Below, in pieces: positions 10,106-22,343 of a stretch of DNA of 64,000 nucleotides (positions within the stretch are counted from its first letter, which is position 1; every line of letters starts with the position of its first letter). The notes beneath the pieces were generated by a model, which saw only the letters and a list, made by a program, of their open reading frames with translations, made no database searches and was not told the DNA's origin. A program made the position numbers and the translations under genes. Source of the DNA: Craterostigma plantagineum (lineage: Eukaryota; Streptophyta; Magnoliopsida; Lamiales; Linderniaceae); the NCBI GenBank assembly GCA_027422505.1, contig JAPQWV010000005.1, positions 16,200,501 through 16,264,500 on the forward strand, in the 5' to 3' direction.

Positions 10106-12240
10106 TGTGACAACCCTCACAGGTAACTCGCTCTTTCTACCCCGCTCACCGATATACCAAACTACCATAGTAGTACTCAACACTCACACTGATTTAGTGT
10201 GCAAGTGTAGTGCGAATGACATGTACATATGCGTGCAAAATATTTAATACATGAAAAGCACGTAATTCATCGCATCACCTAAAAATTCACAAAGTCATAT
10301 ATCACATAAAATTCACATAATGTTTATGCGTCGTAGGTGAGTTTCACCTACCTTTCATCCTTGATTACTTAGCTTACAGTTCTGTAAATCTCCTAACCCT
10401 TGACCCTTAAATACAAAAATGTTACATGTTATTTCGGTGATATAATTAAAATTTTTGAGCGTAAGTGTTATAAAATTATGTATCGAAATTAGCATAGCTT
10501 CGTATTTTCGGAAACCCTGGTTTCAAAATTCCTATAATTAGAAAATCATGCACTTAAGTTTCGAACATGCTTGAATTATAAGTTAAACGTAGTTTCGAAA
10601 TTCTTGAAAATGAATTGTTTCGAAATTCTCTAAGCTAGAAATTACCATTTTGCCAAAATGATGTTTTCGAAATCTATTTTCGAAGTAGGTTTCGAAACTC
10701 ATCCAAGCATCTTTCGAAATTCTACTTTTATTTCGAAAATCACACACCAAAACTTTATCTAACATTTCAAAACTCTTATCTAACCTTTCTTTCGAAAATC
10801 AACCTTATAAAATCATAACTTTCGAAGAATCATATAAAAACGTTTGAAACTCTTAATCAAGATAATTCCTATGCTCGGAAAGTAGTACATCCTAAAACAT
10901 CAAAACCTTAAGAATACCATATATATTTCGAAAATCATTAACTCATGAATATGAATTCTATTTTGGAAAACCCTAAAATTCCTAAGCATAAAGATTTTCA
11001 AACAGCTTCTATAGTAGTCACTTAATCACTGAAAATCATCTAACTATCGAAAACAAGTTAAGTAGATCAAATATGATAGATTTGTTTTCTTATACCTCAC
11101 TACGAAAATTACTTCCCAAATCGCCAAGCTTCCAATGTTGTGAAGTTGCCTTACTCTCACTTAAAACACCTTCAACTCCACGTTCTCTCTCTATTTTGAG
11201 GGTTTGTTAACTAAATGATATCTATTAAAGTCTTTAAAGATGTGATAATATGGCAAGTAGCTTACGTATCTCTTGAATTTAAGTAAATTTTTTTAGACTA
11301 TTCTTTTCTTTACACCAAAATGTCCATGCATTCTAATATTTAAAACTTAAATACCTCTCCTAAATAATGGTTTAATGCTTAAGGTATTTACTAAAAATCA
11401 TCAATCGTAAGAGATGCCAAGTAAAGTAGGTAGACATTTCATTTTCCTATTTGATTAAGTAATGGAATTCGTCCCTTACACCAATTTTAATTGTCAACAG
11501 TGATCTTATCCTTATCCCTTATTTTTTATTAACAATATAACAATACTTTGGCCATCATAACAACTTGAATGTTAGTTGTCAAGTTGTCATATATAATACG
11601 CAAAATAAAGTTGGAAATTGAACTTGATTTTGCCAAATCACTAGGGACACCAAGAAAAGAAAATCGTCACCTAATATTTAATTGATCTCTACTTACTCCT
11701 TTATCATTTAGCTAACTATAATTGCTAATACAATAAATATTTATGGATGAGTATAATGCCAAAACTTTGCTAAAGTTATCCTTTTTTGGCGAAAACTGCA
11801 TCCCACACAATAATTTTTGTTTAATCATTATACTTAAGTTAACTAAGAAACAAGATGTAACGAGACTTTCTGGTTAAGAGAAAGTAAATGTCATTCTCAA
11901 AATTTAATATTTTGTTGATTTCCCTTAACCCCTTTGTCTTTTAGTCACATAATTATACGCATATAGGTATAAAGTATCCAAAATATCTCCAAACTTTGAC
12001 GTGTATATAAATGCATCAATGACAAGGACTTTTAATCTAATGCTTTATATTCTCTACTCCAAATATCGTTCACCAATTTATTATAATCTAGTGTTTATCC
12101 TCTCCAAAACAACGTTTGTTATTAACTCAGATTCCCGGGTTTTCCTTAAAATTAATTCCAAAAATTTAATCTTGACAATTACTTTACTAATTGCACTATA
12201 ATAAATATTGTAACCCCGTTTAAATTTTATGGGTATTACA
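10106..12240 (-). repeat. 5' LTR of the gag-only Gypsy element, complete (2135 bp)
   Basis: On the minus strand it runs from TGTAATACCCATAAAATTTA at 12240 to GGTTGTCACA at 10106. It carries the same cluster of TTTCGAAA-like motifs (about 10490-11060) as the left copy. The flank at 12241 is 'cctga'; the matching flank on the left is lost. Confidence 0.9.
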
Positions 12241-13895
12241 CCTGAGTGATTTAATTGGATAATATGAGCCCCTTGCCTTGATGAAGTGTGGCGTCCCTCT
12301 CTTTAATAACGTTCGAGAAAAAGCTGAAACACTTAGAGAAAAACATCAAAAATATTTGGAACTCATAGCATGAAATTCATAAGTACTCCCCCTCAAAGAA
12401 TGCACCAAAATTGATTTGTCATGCAAGCATATAAAATCAATTCAACTACTTAGCACATATAACACGCATTTAATCGAATTTATCCCCGATACACGATTTC
12501 CTAAACATGTATTCAAAATAATGCGTGAGGGTATGAGCACAAAAATAATCGCATTTATACAATTCAATATCAATGCAAGCTAAATATGCATTCAGAATGT
12601 GCGAACAAATATTTATATGTATTTATTATTATTATCTGTTATATATATACTAATTTTATTAATAGTATGGGGTCGGATTATTTTGCTTCGATCCTAGTCA
12701 CACCGAGAAATTCACAAGACACTTGAAAGATTTTATGCCGTCAAGTCACATCAGCAAACTAAAGTCCTAAGTTCAAAGTATGAACCATGTCGACAACTCT
12801 CACTAGGTTCGCTCTAGCGCTCATTTATTTTGACTAGGAATTTTTATATTTATATCACTCAAGTCAACGCAAGTCATATTAAGTCAAATTATCTGTGACC
12901 GAGGCGCTTTTAATCATTTCGCCGAGCGATAAAGCGTTGTTTTGGAATTAAAGGGACTTTGAAGGTTTCACTTTGGTTATGACTAAGAAGGGAAAGGGGA
13001 CTTTTGGGAAAAGTGAGCTTTATGTCATCTTCCATTCCTTCGTTGTTCTCCTTTTCTCCGGCATTTTTCTTTTTCTTCTTTTTGTCTTTTTCATCCTTTT
13101 ATCTTTTGTAAATTTTCTGCACTTGCTCAAGATGAAGCTCCGCGTCTCTACGAGGCTGAGGGATTATCGAAGGTGAAGTTCTTCTTGTTGGTTCTCGGGC
13201 CGATACCGTGCTCCTTTTCTCTTAATCCCTAGAGAGGTTTCAGAGATTATCGATTTGAAGAAGTTCATAGTTATGGAATTCGAACCCAAGGCCGTGCTCC
13301 TCTTCTCGTTGTCTCGATATAAGACCGGATTATCGTTGGAGAAGTTCACTTCGTGGTGCTCCTCTTTCCAGCCGTTCTGACGAGTGTACGAGATTATCGA
13401 TGGAGAAGTTCACAGCAAGATCGATGCCCCCTTCTTAAAGATTTTGAGATTGAGATAATCGAGAGGCAGGTTCTTTTGGTCTGCTTTTTGTACGTTGAGC
13501 ATTCCTCGTGTGCGTTTTCCACCTTCTTTTGTCATCTTTTTCTTTTTCGTCTCGTTTTTCTCCCCCTCCTTTTCTCGATTGAACATCCCGCCCAAAGTTT
13601 GGATAGTCGGTTGAAGGCTCAAAGGGTTTTCAAATGAAGAAAAGGAATTTGGAGAAGGCTAAAAAATGGACGAGTAAAGGCTACGATAAGGATTGGAAAG
13701 TATATAATTTTGGCCAAGTGAGGAATTTCCTAGGTGCCCTAATCATTTTCCTAACGTTCTAATGCAAGGCGAGTATGAGACCAAGAATCACTAGTTAAGA
13801 CAAGCAATGATTGTGTGACTCGCTCAAGAATAGATCCATCGAAAGAAATAAAATGCTAGAAATCTCACTCATATAAAGTGGTTTTGGGTCTCGTG
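12241..13895 (-). repeat. Post-pol spacer of element B with imperfect tandem repeats
   Basis: The stretch 12660-13895 is the reverse complement of 46980-48385 in element E, with clear but diverged identity, so it is the spacer between RNase H and ORF3. Between 13150 and 13440 four imperfect units of about 60-85 bp each contain 'gattatcg', 'agaagttca' and 'gtgctcc'. The part 12241-12660 continues beyond the homology with E and contains a minus-strand GAGGGGGAGT run (12385-12398) resembling a PPT. The plus-strand frames at 12973-13637 are antisense to the element and not conserved; I treat them as chance. Confidence 0.7.
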
Positions 13896-13974
13896 TAGTC
13901 TACGAAAGAACTTTAGACACAAGAATGCGACTTAAGACTGACAAAATTAAGCAATAAAAGGCTAGAAATCTATA

Positions 13975-15414
13975 AATGGGTATATTATTTAAATTGTACC
14001 CATAGTCGCGAAGTTGAGTCCGCATCCATAGCATTTGCGAGCAACAGCTGGTAGCCGCGACGTATTCCGCCTCAGCTGTCGATGTTGAGACGCAGTTCTG
14101 CTTCTTGGTTGACCAGTAGACTAGTTTTTCGCCTAGAAATTGAGTGCCATCGGATGTGCTTTTCATGTCCATTCGGCAACCTGCGTAATCATCGTCAGTG
14201 TAACCAACTAATTTGAAATTTGTGCCCTTAGGATACCATAAACCTAAGGTTGAGGTGCCCTTGAGGTAGCGCAGAATCCGCTTCACCGCAAGCATGTGAG
14301 ATTCTTTTGGGTCGGCTTGGAAACGGGCACAGAGGCAGGTGGCAAACATAATATCCGGGCGGCTTGAGGTGAGATAGAGAAGAGAGCCGATTATGATGCG
14401 ATAAAGTGTGATGTCGATCGTTTTTCCAGTGGGATCGGCATCCAACCTGCAGCTTGTTGACATGGGAGTGCTGAGTGGCTTGCTCTGATCTTGATGGGAC
14501 TTCTTCAGAATGTCCTTGATGTATTTAGTCTGACTTATGAAGATGCCATCTTCGAGCTGCCTGATTTGGAGTCCCAAGAAGAATTGCATCTCTCCCATGT
14601 GACTCATTTCAAATTTGCTTTTCATCAAATCTCTAAATCTCTTGCATAGTCGTGAATTTGTTGATCCGAAGATGATGTCGTCTACATAAACTTGGACGAT
14701 CATCAAGTCTTTGTCTTGCCATTTTATGAAGAGGGTCGTATCGATTGTTCCTCGGATGAATCCAGACTTCACGAGGAAATCGCTCAGGACATCATACCAA
14801 GCACGTGGAGCTTCTTCCAGTCCTTAGAGAGCTTTGTCCAATCGATAGATGTGATCCGGATTTTCTTGATCAATAAAGCCTTCTGGCTGAGCAACGTAGA
14901 CTTCCTCCTTTAGCACGTCGTTGAGGAAGGCGGTCTTCACATCCATTTGATAGACTTTGAAGTCTTTGTGAGCCGCATAAGCCAAGAAAAGGCGGATGGC
15001 TTCGATTCGGGCAACAAGAGCATAGGTCTCGTCGTAGTCAATGCCTTTTTGTTGATTGTATCCCTTCGCAACCAGCCTTGCTTTCTTCCGGATCACTTCC
15101 CCATCTTCATTCTTTTTGTTGTTAAACACCTATTTCGTCCCGATAATCGTTTTCCCATGCGGACGGGGTACTAAAGTCCATACTTGAAGACGTTCGAATT
15201 GGTTGATCCCATCTTGCATAGCTATTACGCAATCCGGGTCTTTGAGTGCGTCTGCTACCTTGGTTGGTTCATTTTTGCTTAAGAAGCAGCTGAAAAGACT
15301 GTGTTGATGACGTGTCCGTACTCCACTTGAAAGATCACCAACAATCTGATCAACCGGATGTGCTCGAGTCCACTTTCGCTCATGTGGCAGGGCTGAAGTA
15401 GATGCATCAGCCAT
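13975..15414 (-). pseudogene. pol: Reverse transcriptase and RNase H of element B
   Basis: The minus strand encodes [32 protein letters not shown], the catalytic [10 protein letters not shown] at about 14670-14700, [20 protein letters not shown], and SSRPDIMFATCLCARF leading into RNase H with GYTDDDYAGCR and TAEAEYVAA. The upstream piece MADASTSALPHERKW to TIIGTK is the RT N-terminus. A stop after FNNKK separates two frames near 15129, and another shift lies near 14800. RNase H stops after NNIPI, where about 430 bp present in element E (46748-47180) are deleted, so the final HIDIRYHF and LADIFTKAL motifs are missing. Confidence 0.92.
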
Positions 15415-15951
15415 TTGTGGACCGAGATGTCCAGTAATCTCAGGTTGTTCATTAGGTTGAGGTAAGTCTGATTCTTCACTTTGATTGAGCGATTCTGATG
15501 AGACTTCCTCATTGACTATGTTAGGTTCTTCAGTGATCTGTGGTAATTATGAGTCGGGTGAGGTGGGGACATTTGAAGAGCTTGGTACATCGACCTGGTT
15601 GAGTGGGGGATCCACTAAAGGTGTAGCGGTAATAGTGCCTGGCCGATATACGGGCTCAAAGAGAGAGTCTAAATCCTCCAACGCAAGTCTCAGAGCTTCT
15701 TCCGACGTTGAATCCTTAGTTGTTGCCATTTGCTGTTGGTTTGGTGCCAACACACCAGTAAATACGGGTTCTGACCTGATGTGACCAGAAGCCATCAAGT
15801 TTGGTACGGGTCCTGAGCTAAGGTGTGTAGGAGCGATCTCTGCCACTTCGTGGAAAGTGACATTGTAGCTTTCTTTCATTGAACGGTTGGACTTGATGTA
15901 TACTCGGTACACTTTTGAAGTTCATGAATACCCGAAGAATGTGGCTTCGAA
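15415..15951 (-). pseudogene. pol: Integrase C-terminus and integrase-RT linker of element B
   Basis: The minus strand continues from KFDPKACFEAT-type sequence across the insertion at 15957-22338. The piece YRVYIKSNRSMKESYNVTFH is the integrase C-terminal beta region, typical of Copia. An acidic Ser/Pro linker follows (EEALRLALEDLDSLFEPV). The homologous intact order is seen in element E at 41560-42120. Frameshifts at about 15547 and 15910 interrupt it. Confidence 0.85.
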
Positions 15952-15956
15952 TGCTT

Positions 15957-16520
15957 TGTTGGGGAGAGTGAATTTCAAAAATTTTCTCACCACCGTTACT
16001 AAGATCGTGCTCGGTAATAAAGAAAACGTGCATGTACAACACATAATAGGGTAGAATGTATTACCCTCGTAGCGAAGATCCCTAGCTCCCGGTTGTAGTA
16101 AACCGTTCCACGCTTCCACGAGCTGCGCCGAAGAGAATCACGCCGACCCCAAGACGTATCACAAACCAATCCCTCCCAAGGATGGCTAGAGAGGGAATGG
16201 AGTTGTTTTAAGAGATATATTTCCTCAAAATTTTCCTCTAAGGTTGGTACTTTATTTTCTCTCTCAAAAGTGAAAAATACATATGAAAACTTAAGTTTTT
16301 CACTATGAAAAACTTAGATATATTATAGGCCACGAAATTAGTTAAGAAAATACCATATTTTCTACTTTGAAAGTGATTTGTACCATACAAAAATAATATG
16401 TCAAAAACATAATGGCCTACCCTTAAAAAATATTCACTAAGGGTTAATATTGCTTAAAATTATTTTTGGCATTTAATTAAAAGATAGAAAACAACATCTT
16501 GGCATTTTGCATTCCACATG

Positions 16521-16562
<42 letters not shown>

Positions 16563-17753
16563 TTAAATTAATTTCGAAAATTAAAAATAAAATACCATTT
16601 TTACCCTTGTGTTAAAAGTTGGGCCAATAAATAAATTAAGTCCAATATCTAATAAAGGCTTAATTTTATTATTAATAAATTAAGCCCAATATCTAATAAT
16701 GGCTTAATATTATTTTTGTAGAAAATAAATTAATGAAACCCAATATCTAATAAAGGCTTAATATTATTTTTCAGCCCAAAGCCCACACTTAAATATTTTT
16801 CCAAATACTCACGTACCATTATAATGAACGACTCAAAGCCCGTTATATCTCTCTTTGATAGATACTATCTTAGTGATCCTTTTTAAGCCCGATTCTCTTG
16901 GTTCGTCTCAACCCGGCAAGGGAAGAATCCAAGAATTCAGTATGCGCCTAGCCAATCCCGCGGTACCGAATAGATCCCGTGTTGAGTACAATCTTCATCG
17001 TTTCACGAACCGACTATAGATTATCGTAGTACGTTTAGACCCTTCACATATGTCCCGGTTGAGTGAGAGTCATGGTTACGTCAACCTCACTAACTCGACA
17101 CTATGACAGATTCATGACTGATGAAATTACTAAACTGCACTCCATGTCTGACTTGAGTCAGTTTATTGCTTTGGCCAAAGACTTCGTAATTTCCCGTCCC
17201 CAAATATTCATAGGACATATATCTCAATTACTAATGAGACTGTGAATCCCTCACGTCTGTCTATGCCCGGCAGTCACCCTTCATTGTCAAGACCGCATGT
17301 CGCTGCTGAGCCATGTTCTACCTCGAACAATGCGGGTCTAGCAAACTAGTGACAAGTCAAGACTCTGAAGTCAACTCCGTCAAAGACCCTTTGGTCTAAG
17401 GTCCACGTACACTACTATAGTCAATCAATCAATCATTGACGCCTTATCAGAGTAATAGGCCATGTGATCATCGATTACGAATCGTGTCCAAATATAAGTT
17501 AATCCCCAATTCAACTTATATCAATGTTACGACCTCCCACTTCACAAGTGAATGGTTGGCACAACCATTTAGGAGTCATCAACAAATAAGTCATAATCGA
17601 CATTCAGTCACCCTACTGAGTCTAAGACTTATGGACTAATTTAATATTTGAGATTAATAGCTCACCTGTGCCTCCTCTCTCATCCCATGAGAATCGATAG
17701 CTAAACTCGTGTATATGGGATTTATTTATTTACCGTCTTATCAGATGCCAAAT
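15957..17753 (-). repeat. 3' LTR of the Angela-like element, inner end deleted
   Basis: It matches 20372-22155 almost perfectly. The homology stops at 'gatgccaaat'. The remaining 183 bp of the complete LTR (22156-22338), including its minus-strand start TGTTAGGAATG, are missing and are replaced by gag-protease sequence. The PPT is therefore gone as well. A (TA)n run at 16530-16559 is longer than in the other LTR (20945-20960). Short frames at 17063 and 17436 recur at 21465 and 21838 only because the LTR is duplicated. Confidence 0.93.
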
Positions 17754-18744
17754 TGAGTAGCTGGCACACTATGTCCGCTGCCAACGTTAATCATGATCTC
17801 TCGATTCGCCAGCTTCCTACTTCGTTCCAGACCCTGGTTCAAAACACATATGTGAGCACTAGCTCCTGAGTCAAGAATCCACGAAGTGGAAAATACAGTA
17901 AAAGAACAGTAAGTTTCCATAACTTTACCTGAAGCCCCCGAAGCTCGAAGCTTGGGGCAGTCCCTTTTCCAATGGCCCAGCTCTTGGCAGTGAAGGCACT
18001 TGTCAGTTGCTTTTGCACCTTTAGATGCAGTCATCTTTTCCTTGCCCTTCTTCTTTATCCCTCCAGTAGGCTTTTTGAATTTGGGCTTGGCCTTGTTGGA
18101 CTTAGATCTCTTAGATGTTTTCGTCACTACAAGCGCAACCTCTTTTCCTTTTCCCTTCTTCAATTCATGCTGAGTCTGAATCAGCGTGTTCATTAATTCG
18201 GGAAGCAGAAATTGCCGATCGCTCAGACTGTAGTTTATGATAAACTGAGCGAATGAGGCTGGGAGCGACTGAAGAATCAGGTCAATCTGGAGCTCATGAT
18301 GAATGGGGCAATTGAGCGAAGCCAGTTCCTCAATATACCCAATGAGCTTACGCACATTACAGCAACATCTGCACCTTCAGCCATCTTAGTATGAAAGAGC
18401 TTATCGGCAGCGCGATATCGAGACGATCTCGACATCTCGCCGTACAGCTCCTTCAGATAATGCAATATCCCACGCATATCCTTCTCAGAATATTGGCGCT
18501 GCAGATCATTGTTCATCCCAGCCAACATAAAAGCCTTAGCCCGGGCACTATCAGCCATCCACTTGGCATGATACTCCCGTTCTGCATCAGTTGAATCCTC
18601 CCCGGGTTCAATTGGTACAGGTCCATCAAGGACATACGCAATACGTTCCAGAGTAAGGACAATCCTTAAGTTACGGAGCCAGTCCGCAAGGTTTGGACCT
18701 TCCAAACGGTTTTGCGTTATCAATGAAACAAATGGTGACGTCAT
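17754..18744 (-). pseudogene. gag: Copia gag and start of protease, Angela-like
   Basis: It starts MTSPFVSLITQNRLEGPNLA at 18744. It shows the UBN2/gag-polypeptide pattern: WLRNLRIVLTLERIAYVLD, KAFMLAGMNNDLQRQY, then after a frameshift near 18350 RKLIGYIEELASLNCPIHHE and LILQSLPASFAQFIINY. A basic Lys-rich stretch precedes the CCHC knuckle CLHCQELGHWKRDC (about 17957-17998), followed by the protease motif WILDSGASAHIC. The frame ends at the deletion junction with the 3' LTR (GSGHSVPATQFGI then stop). Integrase, RT and RNase H are absent. Confidence 0.9.
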
Positions 18745-20356
18745 TGTATTTTTATAGAAAGAAAACTATCTGCAGAAATAAAGAATAATTAGGTTCTACG
18801 TATTATTCATCAAGCATAAATAAGGACTTTTCATTTTGCTTGACTCCCACTATTTTTCTCAAAATCTCATTCTCCCGATAGAGATTTCGGAAACCTCGTT
18901 GATGGTTTCATAGTGGAGTTGATTTCCCCGCTCCGTAAAAATAAGCCTCAACCTAAGAGTTTGTTGGCCCATTTAATTGGACGGCGCCATGTCTAACACG
19001 AACCCATCTAATGAGTGTTTCAACTACTTTGTCTCCGGTTAGGAACCCTCACGCTAACACGAATAATTGGGAAATAACCGTCTAAGTGTAACCTATCAAC
19101 TTCTTGCTCAATCCTAACATTTAGAAATTCCGCCCGTAGGATAACACTTTATAAGGCGTGAATATGTTTCGGAGAGCGGCGTTTCTAAAACTCATTCGAG
19201 CTGACTACAACAAAAGCAAAATGTTTGGCGCCAATAACTTGGAGCAAACCTCACATTCACTCAAGCCGTAACAGTTTCGAGCTTGATAGAAGACAGGAAC
19301 CAAGTTCCTTTACCCACTTAGTATTTAATCAAACGGGAGAATACGTCTCACATACTAAAGCACATAATCATGCATATCACGTCAAACAAATATGCACAAA
19401 ATTGCGGTAAACCTAGTTTGCCTACAAGACCGTCAATGTGGACTATTTCTACTCTACTACAATTATTTTTGTAAAACTACATCTCTACTTCTTCGGCTTT
19501 GGCACCATGTCAACGAGCAACCTCCAAGTTCTCGAACGGCCTCGTCGTGGTCCGATCTCGTACTCGTACGGCCACCATACTTAAATTAATTTTCTAAAAT
19601 TAATAAAATACAAGACGGGGGGAATCAGCTGTCCCGGACAACCCGTATAAAAACTAATACAACCCGGGGGGGACCTTGTCACCCTTAACATATTACCCGG
19701 AAATTAGAACCTAAGTCCACGTTGACGCCTTTAATCGTATCATACATGCACAACATAAACACGTATGCAACAACAACACGCTCCTAGAAACCGAAACGAA
19801 ATTTGGGCTAGTTCTAAACTTAAGACCCAATATGGTATTTAGTTGGGCCTAAATCTAGTCAAGCCCATAATACTATATTTTGGGCCCAACCTTTTTAATA
19901 TCCAAATATGAAATGAATTGGACCGTATCCTAGTTGGCCCATCGGGGTTTCTAAAATCTCCGGTACCCAACATACAACCATCGATCACTTATCGCTACTC
20001 CATTGGAGTTGGAGTTCACCGTCACCGGAATTTAAAGCCGGATCCGTTGAACGTCTCGGTCCCAATATAAGTAATACGTTACTTTAACGCACGACAAGGG
20101 GCAACAGCTCATTTCGAGCTCTCAACCGCACGACTAAGCATGAAATTATAAATCGCGGGGAAGACAACCACTACGGTTTCTTACAATGTCGCTGCGCTAC
20201 GCCGAACCGCTCGCAACGAGACGGTCCCGACCATGCGAGCGCTCGGTTTGCAAGATCAAACCAAGATCGACTCATGCTATGACGCTTGAGCGACTCAGTG
20301 CCTTGCACAACCGAGTTTATTTCGGGTTTGTTTATGTCATTTCTTAACACCGAGCC
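18745..20356 (-). other. Leader of the Angela-like element
   Basis: About 1.6 kb of non-coding sequence lies between gag and the PBS on the minus strand. It contains several 'gcccaa'/'ttgggc' motifs but no conserved coding frame. Its length is unusual for a Copia leader, so it may contain extra sequence; I see no internal element ends. Confidence 0.6.
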
Positions 20357-20370
20357 TGGCTCTGATACCA
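20357..20370 (-). other. Primer-binding site, initiator Met tRNA
   Basis: The minus strand reads TGGTATCAGAGCCA one base from the LTR end at 20372. Confidence 0.92.
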
Positions 20371-20371
20371 C

Positions 20372-22338
20372 TGTTGGGGAGAGTGAATTTCAAAAATTTT
20401 CTCACCACCATTACTAAGATCGTGCTCGGTAATAAAGAAAACGTGCATGTACAACACATAATAGGGTAGAATGTATTACCCTCGTAGCGAAGATCCCTAG
20501 CTCCCGGTTGTAGTAAACCGTTCCACGCTTCCACGAGCTGCGCCGAAGAGAATCACGCCGACCCCAAGACGTATCACAAACCAATCCCTCCCAAGGATGG
20601 CTAGAGAGGGAATGGAGTTGTTTTAAGAGATATATTTCCTCAAAATTTTCCTCTAAGGTTGGTACTTTATTTTCTCTCTCAAAAGTGAAAAATACATATG
20701 AAAACTTAAGTTTTTCACTATGAAAAACTTAGATATATTATAGGCCACGAAATTAGTTAAGAAAATACCATATTTTCTACTTTGAAAGTGATTTGTACCA
20801 TACAAAAATAATATGTCAAAAACATAATGGCCTACCCTTAAAAAATATTCACTAAGGGTTAATATTGCTTAAAATTATTTTTGGCATTTAATTAAAAGAT
20901 AGAAAACAACATCTTGGCATTTTGCATTCCACATGAATCATGCCATATATATATATATATTTTTTAAATTAATTTCGAAAATTAAAAATAAAATACCATT
21001 TTTACCCTTGTGTTAAAAGTTGGGCCAATAAATAAATTAAGTCCAATATCTAATAAAGGCTTAATTTTATTATTAATAAATTAAGCCCAATATCTAATAA
21101 TGGCTTAATATTATTTTTGGTAGAAAATAAATTAATGAAACCCAATATCTAATAAAGGCTTAATATTATTTTTCAGCCCAAAGCCCACACTTAAATATTT
21201 TTCCAAATACTCACGTACCATTATAATGAACGACTCAAAGCCCGTTATATCTCTCTTTGATAGATACTATCTTAGTGATCCTTTTTAAGCCCGATTCTCT
21301 TGGTTCGTCTCAACCCGGCAAGGGAGGAATCCAAGAATTCAGTATGCGCCTAGCCAATCCCGCGGTACCGAATAGATCCCGTGTTGAGTACAATCTTCAT
21401 CGTTTCACGAATCGACTATAGATTATCGTAGTACGTTTAGACCCTTCACATATGTCCCGGTTGAGTGAGAGTCATGGTTACGTCAACCTCACTAACTCGA
21501 CACTATGACAGATTCATGACTGATGAAATTACTAAACTGCACTCCATGTCTGACTTGAGTCAGTTTATTGCTTTGGCCAAAGACTTCGTAATTTTCCGTC
21601 CCCAAATATTCATAGGACATATATCTCAATTACTAATGAGACTGTGAATCCCTCACGTCTGTCTATGCCCGGCAGTCACCCTTCATTGTCAAGACCGCAT
21701 GTCGCTGCTGAGCCATGTTCTACCTCGAACAATGCGGGTCTAGCAAACTAGTGACAAGTCAAGACTCTGAAGTCAACTCCGTCAAAGACCCTTTGGTCTA
21801 AGGTCCACGTACACTACTATAGTCAATCAATCAATCATTGACGCCTTATCAGAGTAATAGGCCATGTGATCATCGATTACGAATCGTGTCCAAATATAAG
21901 TTAATCCCCAATTCAACTTATATCAATGTTACGACCTCCCACTTCACAAGTGAATGGTTGGCACAACCATTTAGGAGTCATCAACAAATAAGTCATAATC
22001 GACATTCAGTCACCCTACTGAGTCTAAGACTTATGGACTAATTTAATATTTGAGATTAATAGCTCACCTGTGCCTCCTCTCTCATCCCATGAGAATCGAT
22101 AGCTAAACTCGTGTATATGGGATTTATTTATTTACCGTCTTATCAGATGCCAAATAAGAACTAAAGGTAAATAAATAATAAGCCTATAAAGGAATAATGT
22201 AAAATCACATAAAACAAATATTCCATAATTAAGTATTCAAATACAATATTCATATACATGGTGAATAATACATCGGGTAAATACTAGTGCCCTATTCATT
22301 TCATCCTCGAATGGCATTCTGAGGGCACATTCCTAACA
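20372..22338 (-). repeat. 5' LTR of the Angela-like element, complete (1967 bp)
   Basis: It runs from TGTTGGGGAG at 20372 to CCTAACA at 22338 and is followed by the TGCTT target duplication. Its first 1.78 kb match the left LTR nearly base for base. Confidence 0.93.
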
Positions 22339-22343
22339 TGCTT

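Larger units (their letters stand above)
6457..12240 (-). mobile_element. Gypsy retrotransposon, gag only (pol deleted)
   Basis: Two near-identical direct repeats of about 2 kb (6457-8437 and 10106-12240) flank a 1.67-kb interior. On the minus strand the order is 5' LTR (right), PBS, leader, gag, CCHC knuckles, a tRNA-like segment, PPT, 3' LTR (left). No protease, RT, RNase H or integrase is present. The LTR start TGTAATACCC, long LTRs and gag type fit a chromovirus of the Tekay/Del group, a tentative placement without RT. The outer 155 bp of the left LTR are missing, so no target duplication can be tested. Confidence 0.9.
15957..22338 (-). mobile_element. Angela-like Copia element with pol deleted
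   Basis: A 6382-bp insertion in the integrase of element B, flanked by TGCTT (15952-15956 and 22339-22343). The ends are TGTTGGGGAG and TTCCTAACA. On the minus strand it reads 5' LTR (20372-22338), PBS, leader of about 1.6 kb, gag and the start of protease, then a deletion leading straight into the 3' LTR (15957-17753). The two LTRs differ at only about five positions plus a TA-repeat length, making this the youngest insertion in the window. LTR length (1967 bp) and gag type suggest the Angela lineage; without RT this is tentative. Confidence 0.93.

Noticed and set aside
12973..13637. Small plus-strand membrane-like frames in the spacer of element B, and their counterparts at 47454-48015
   Set aside because: They are antisense to the element, differ in frame and length between B and E, and overlap tandem repeats.
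17063..17639. 60-67 codon frames repeated at 21465-22041
   Set aside because: They are the same LTR sequence in its two copies, nearly identical because of recent insertion, not because of selection on protein.
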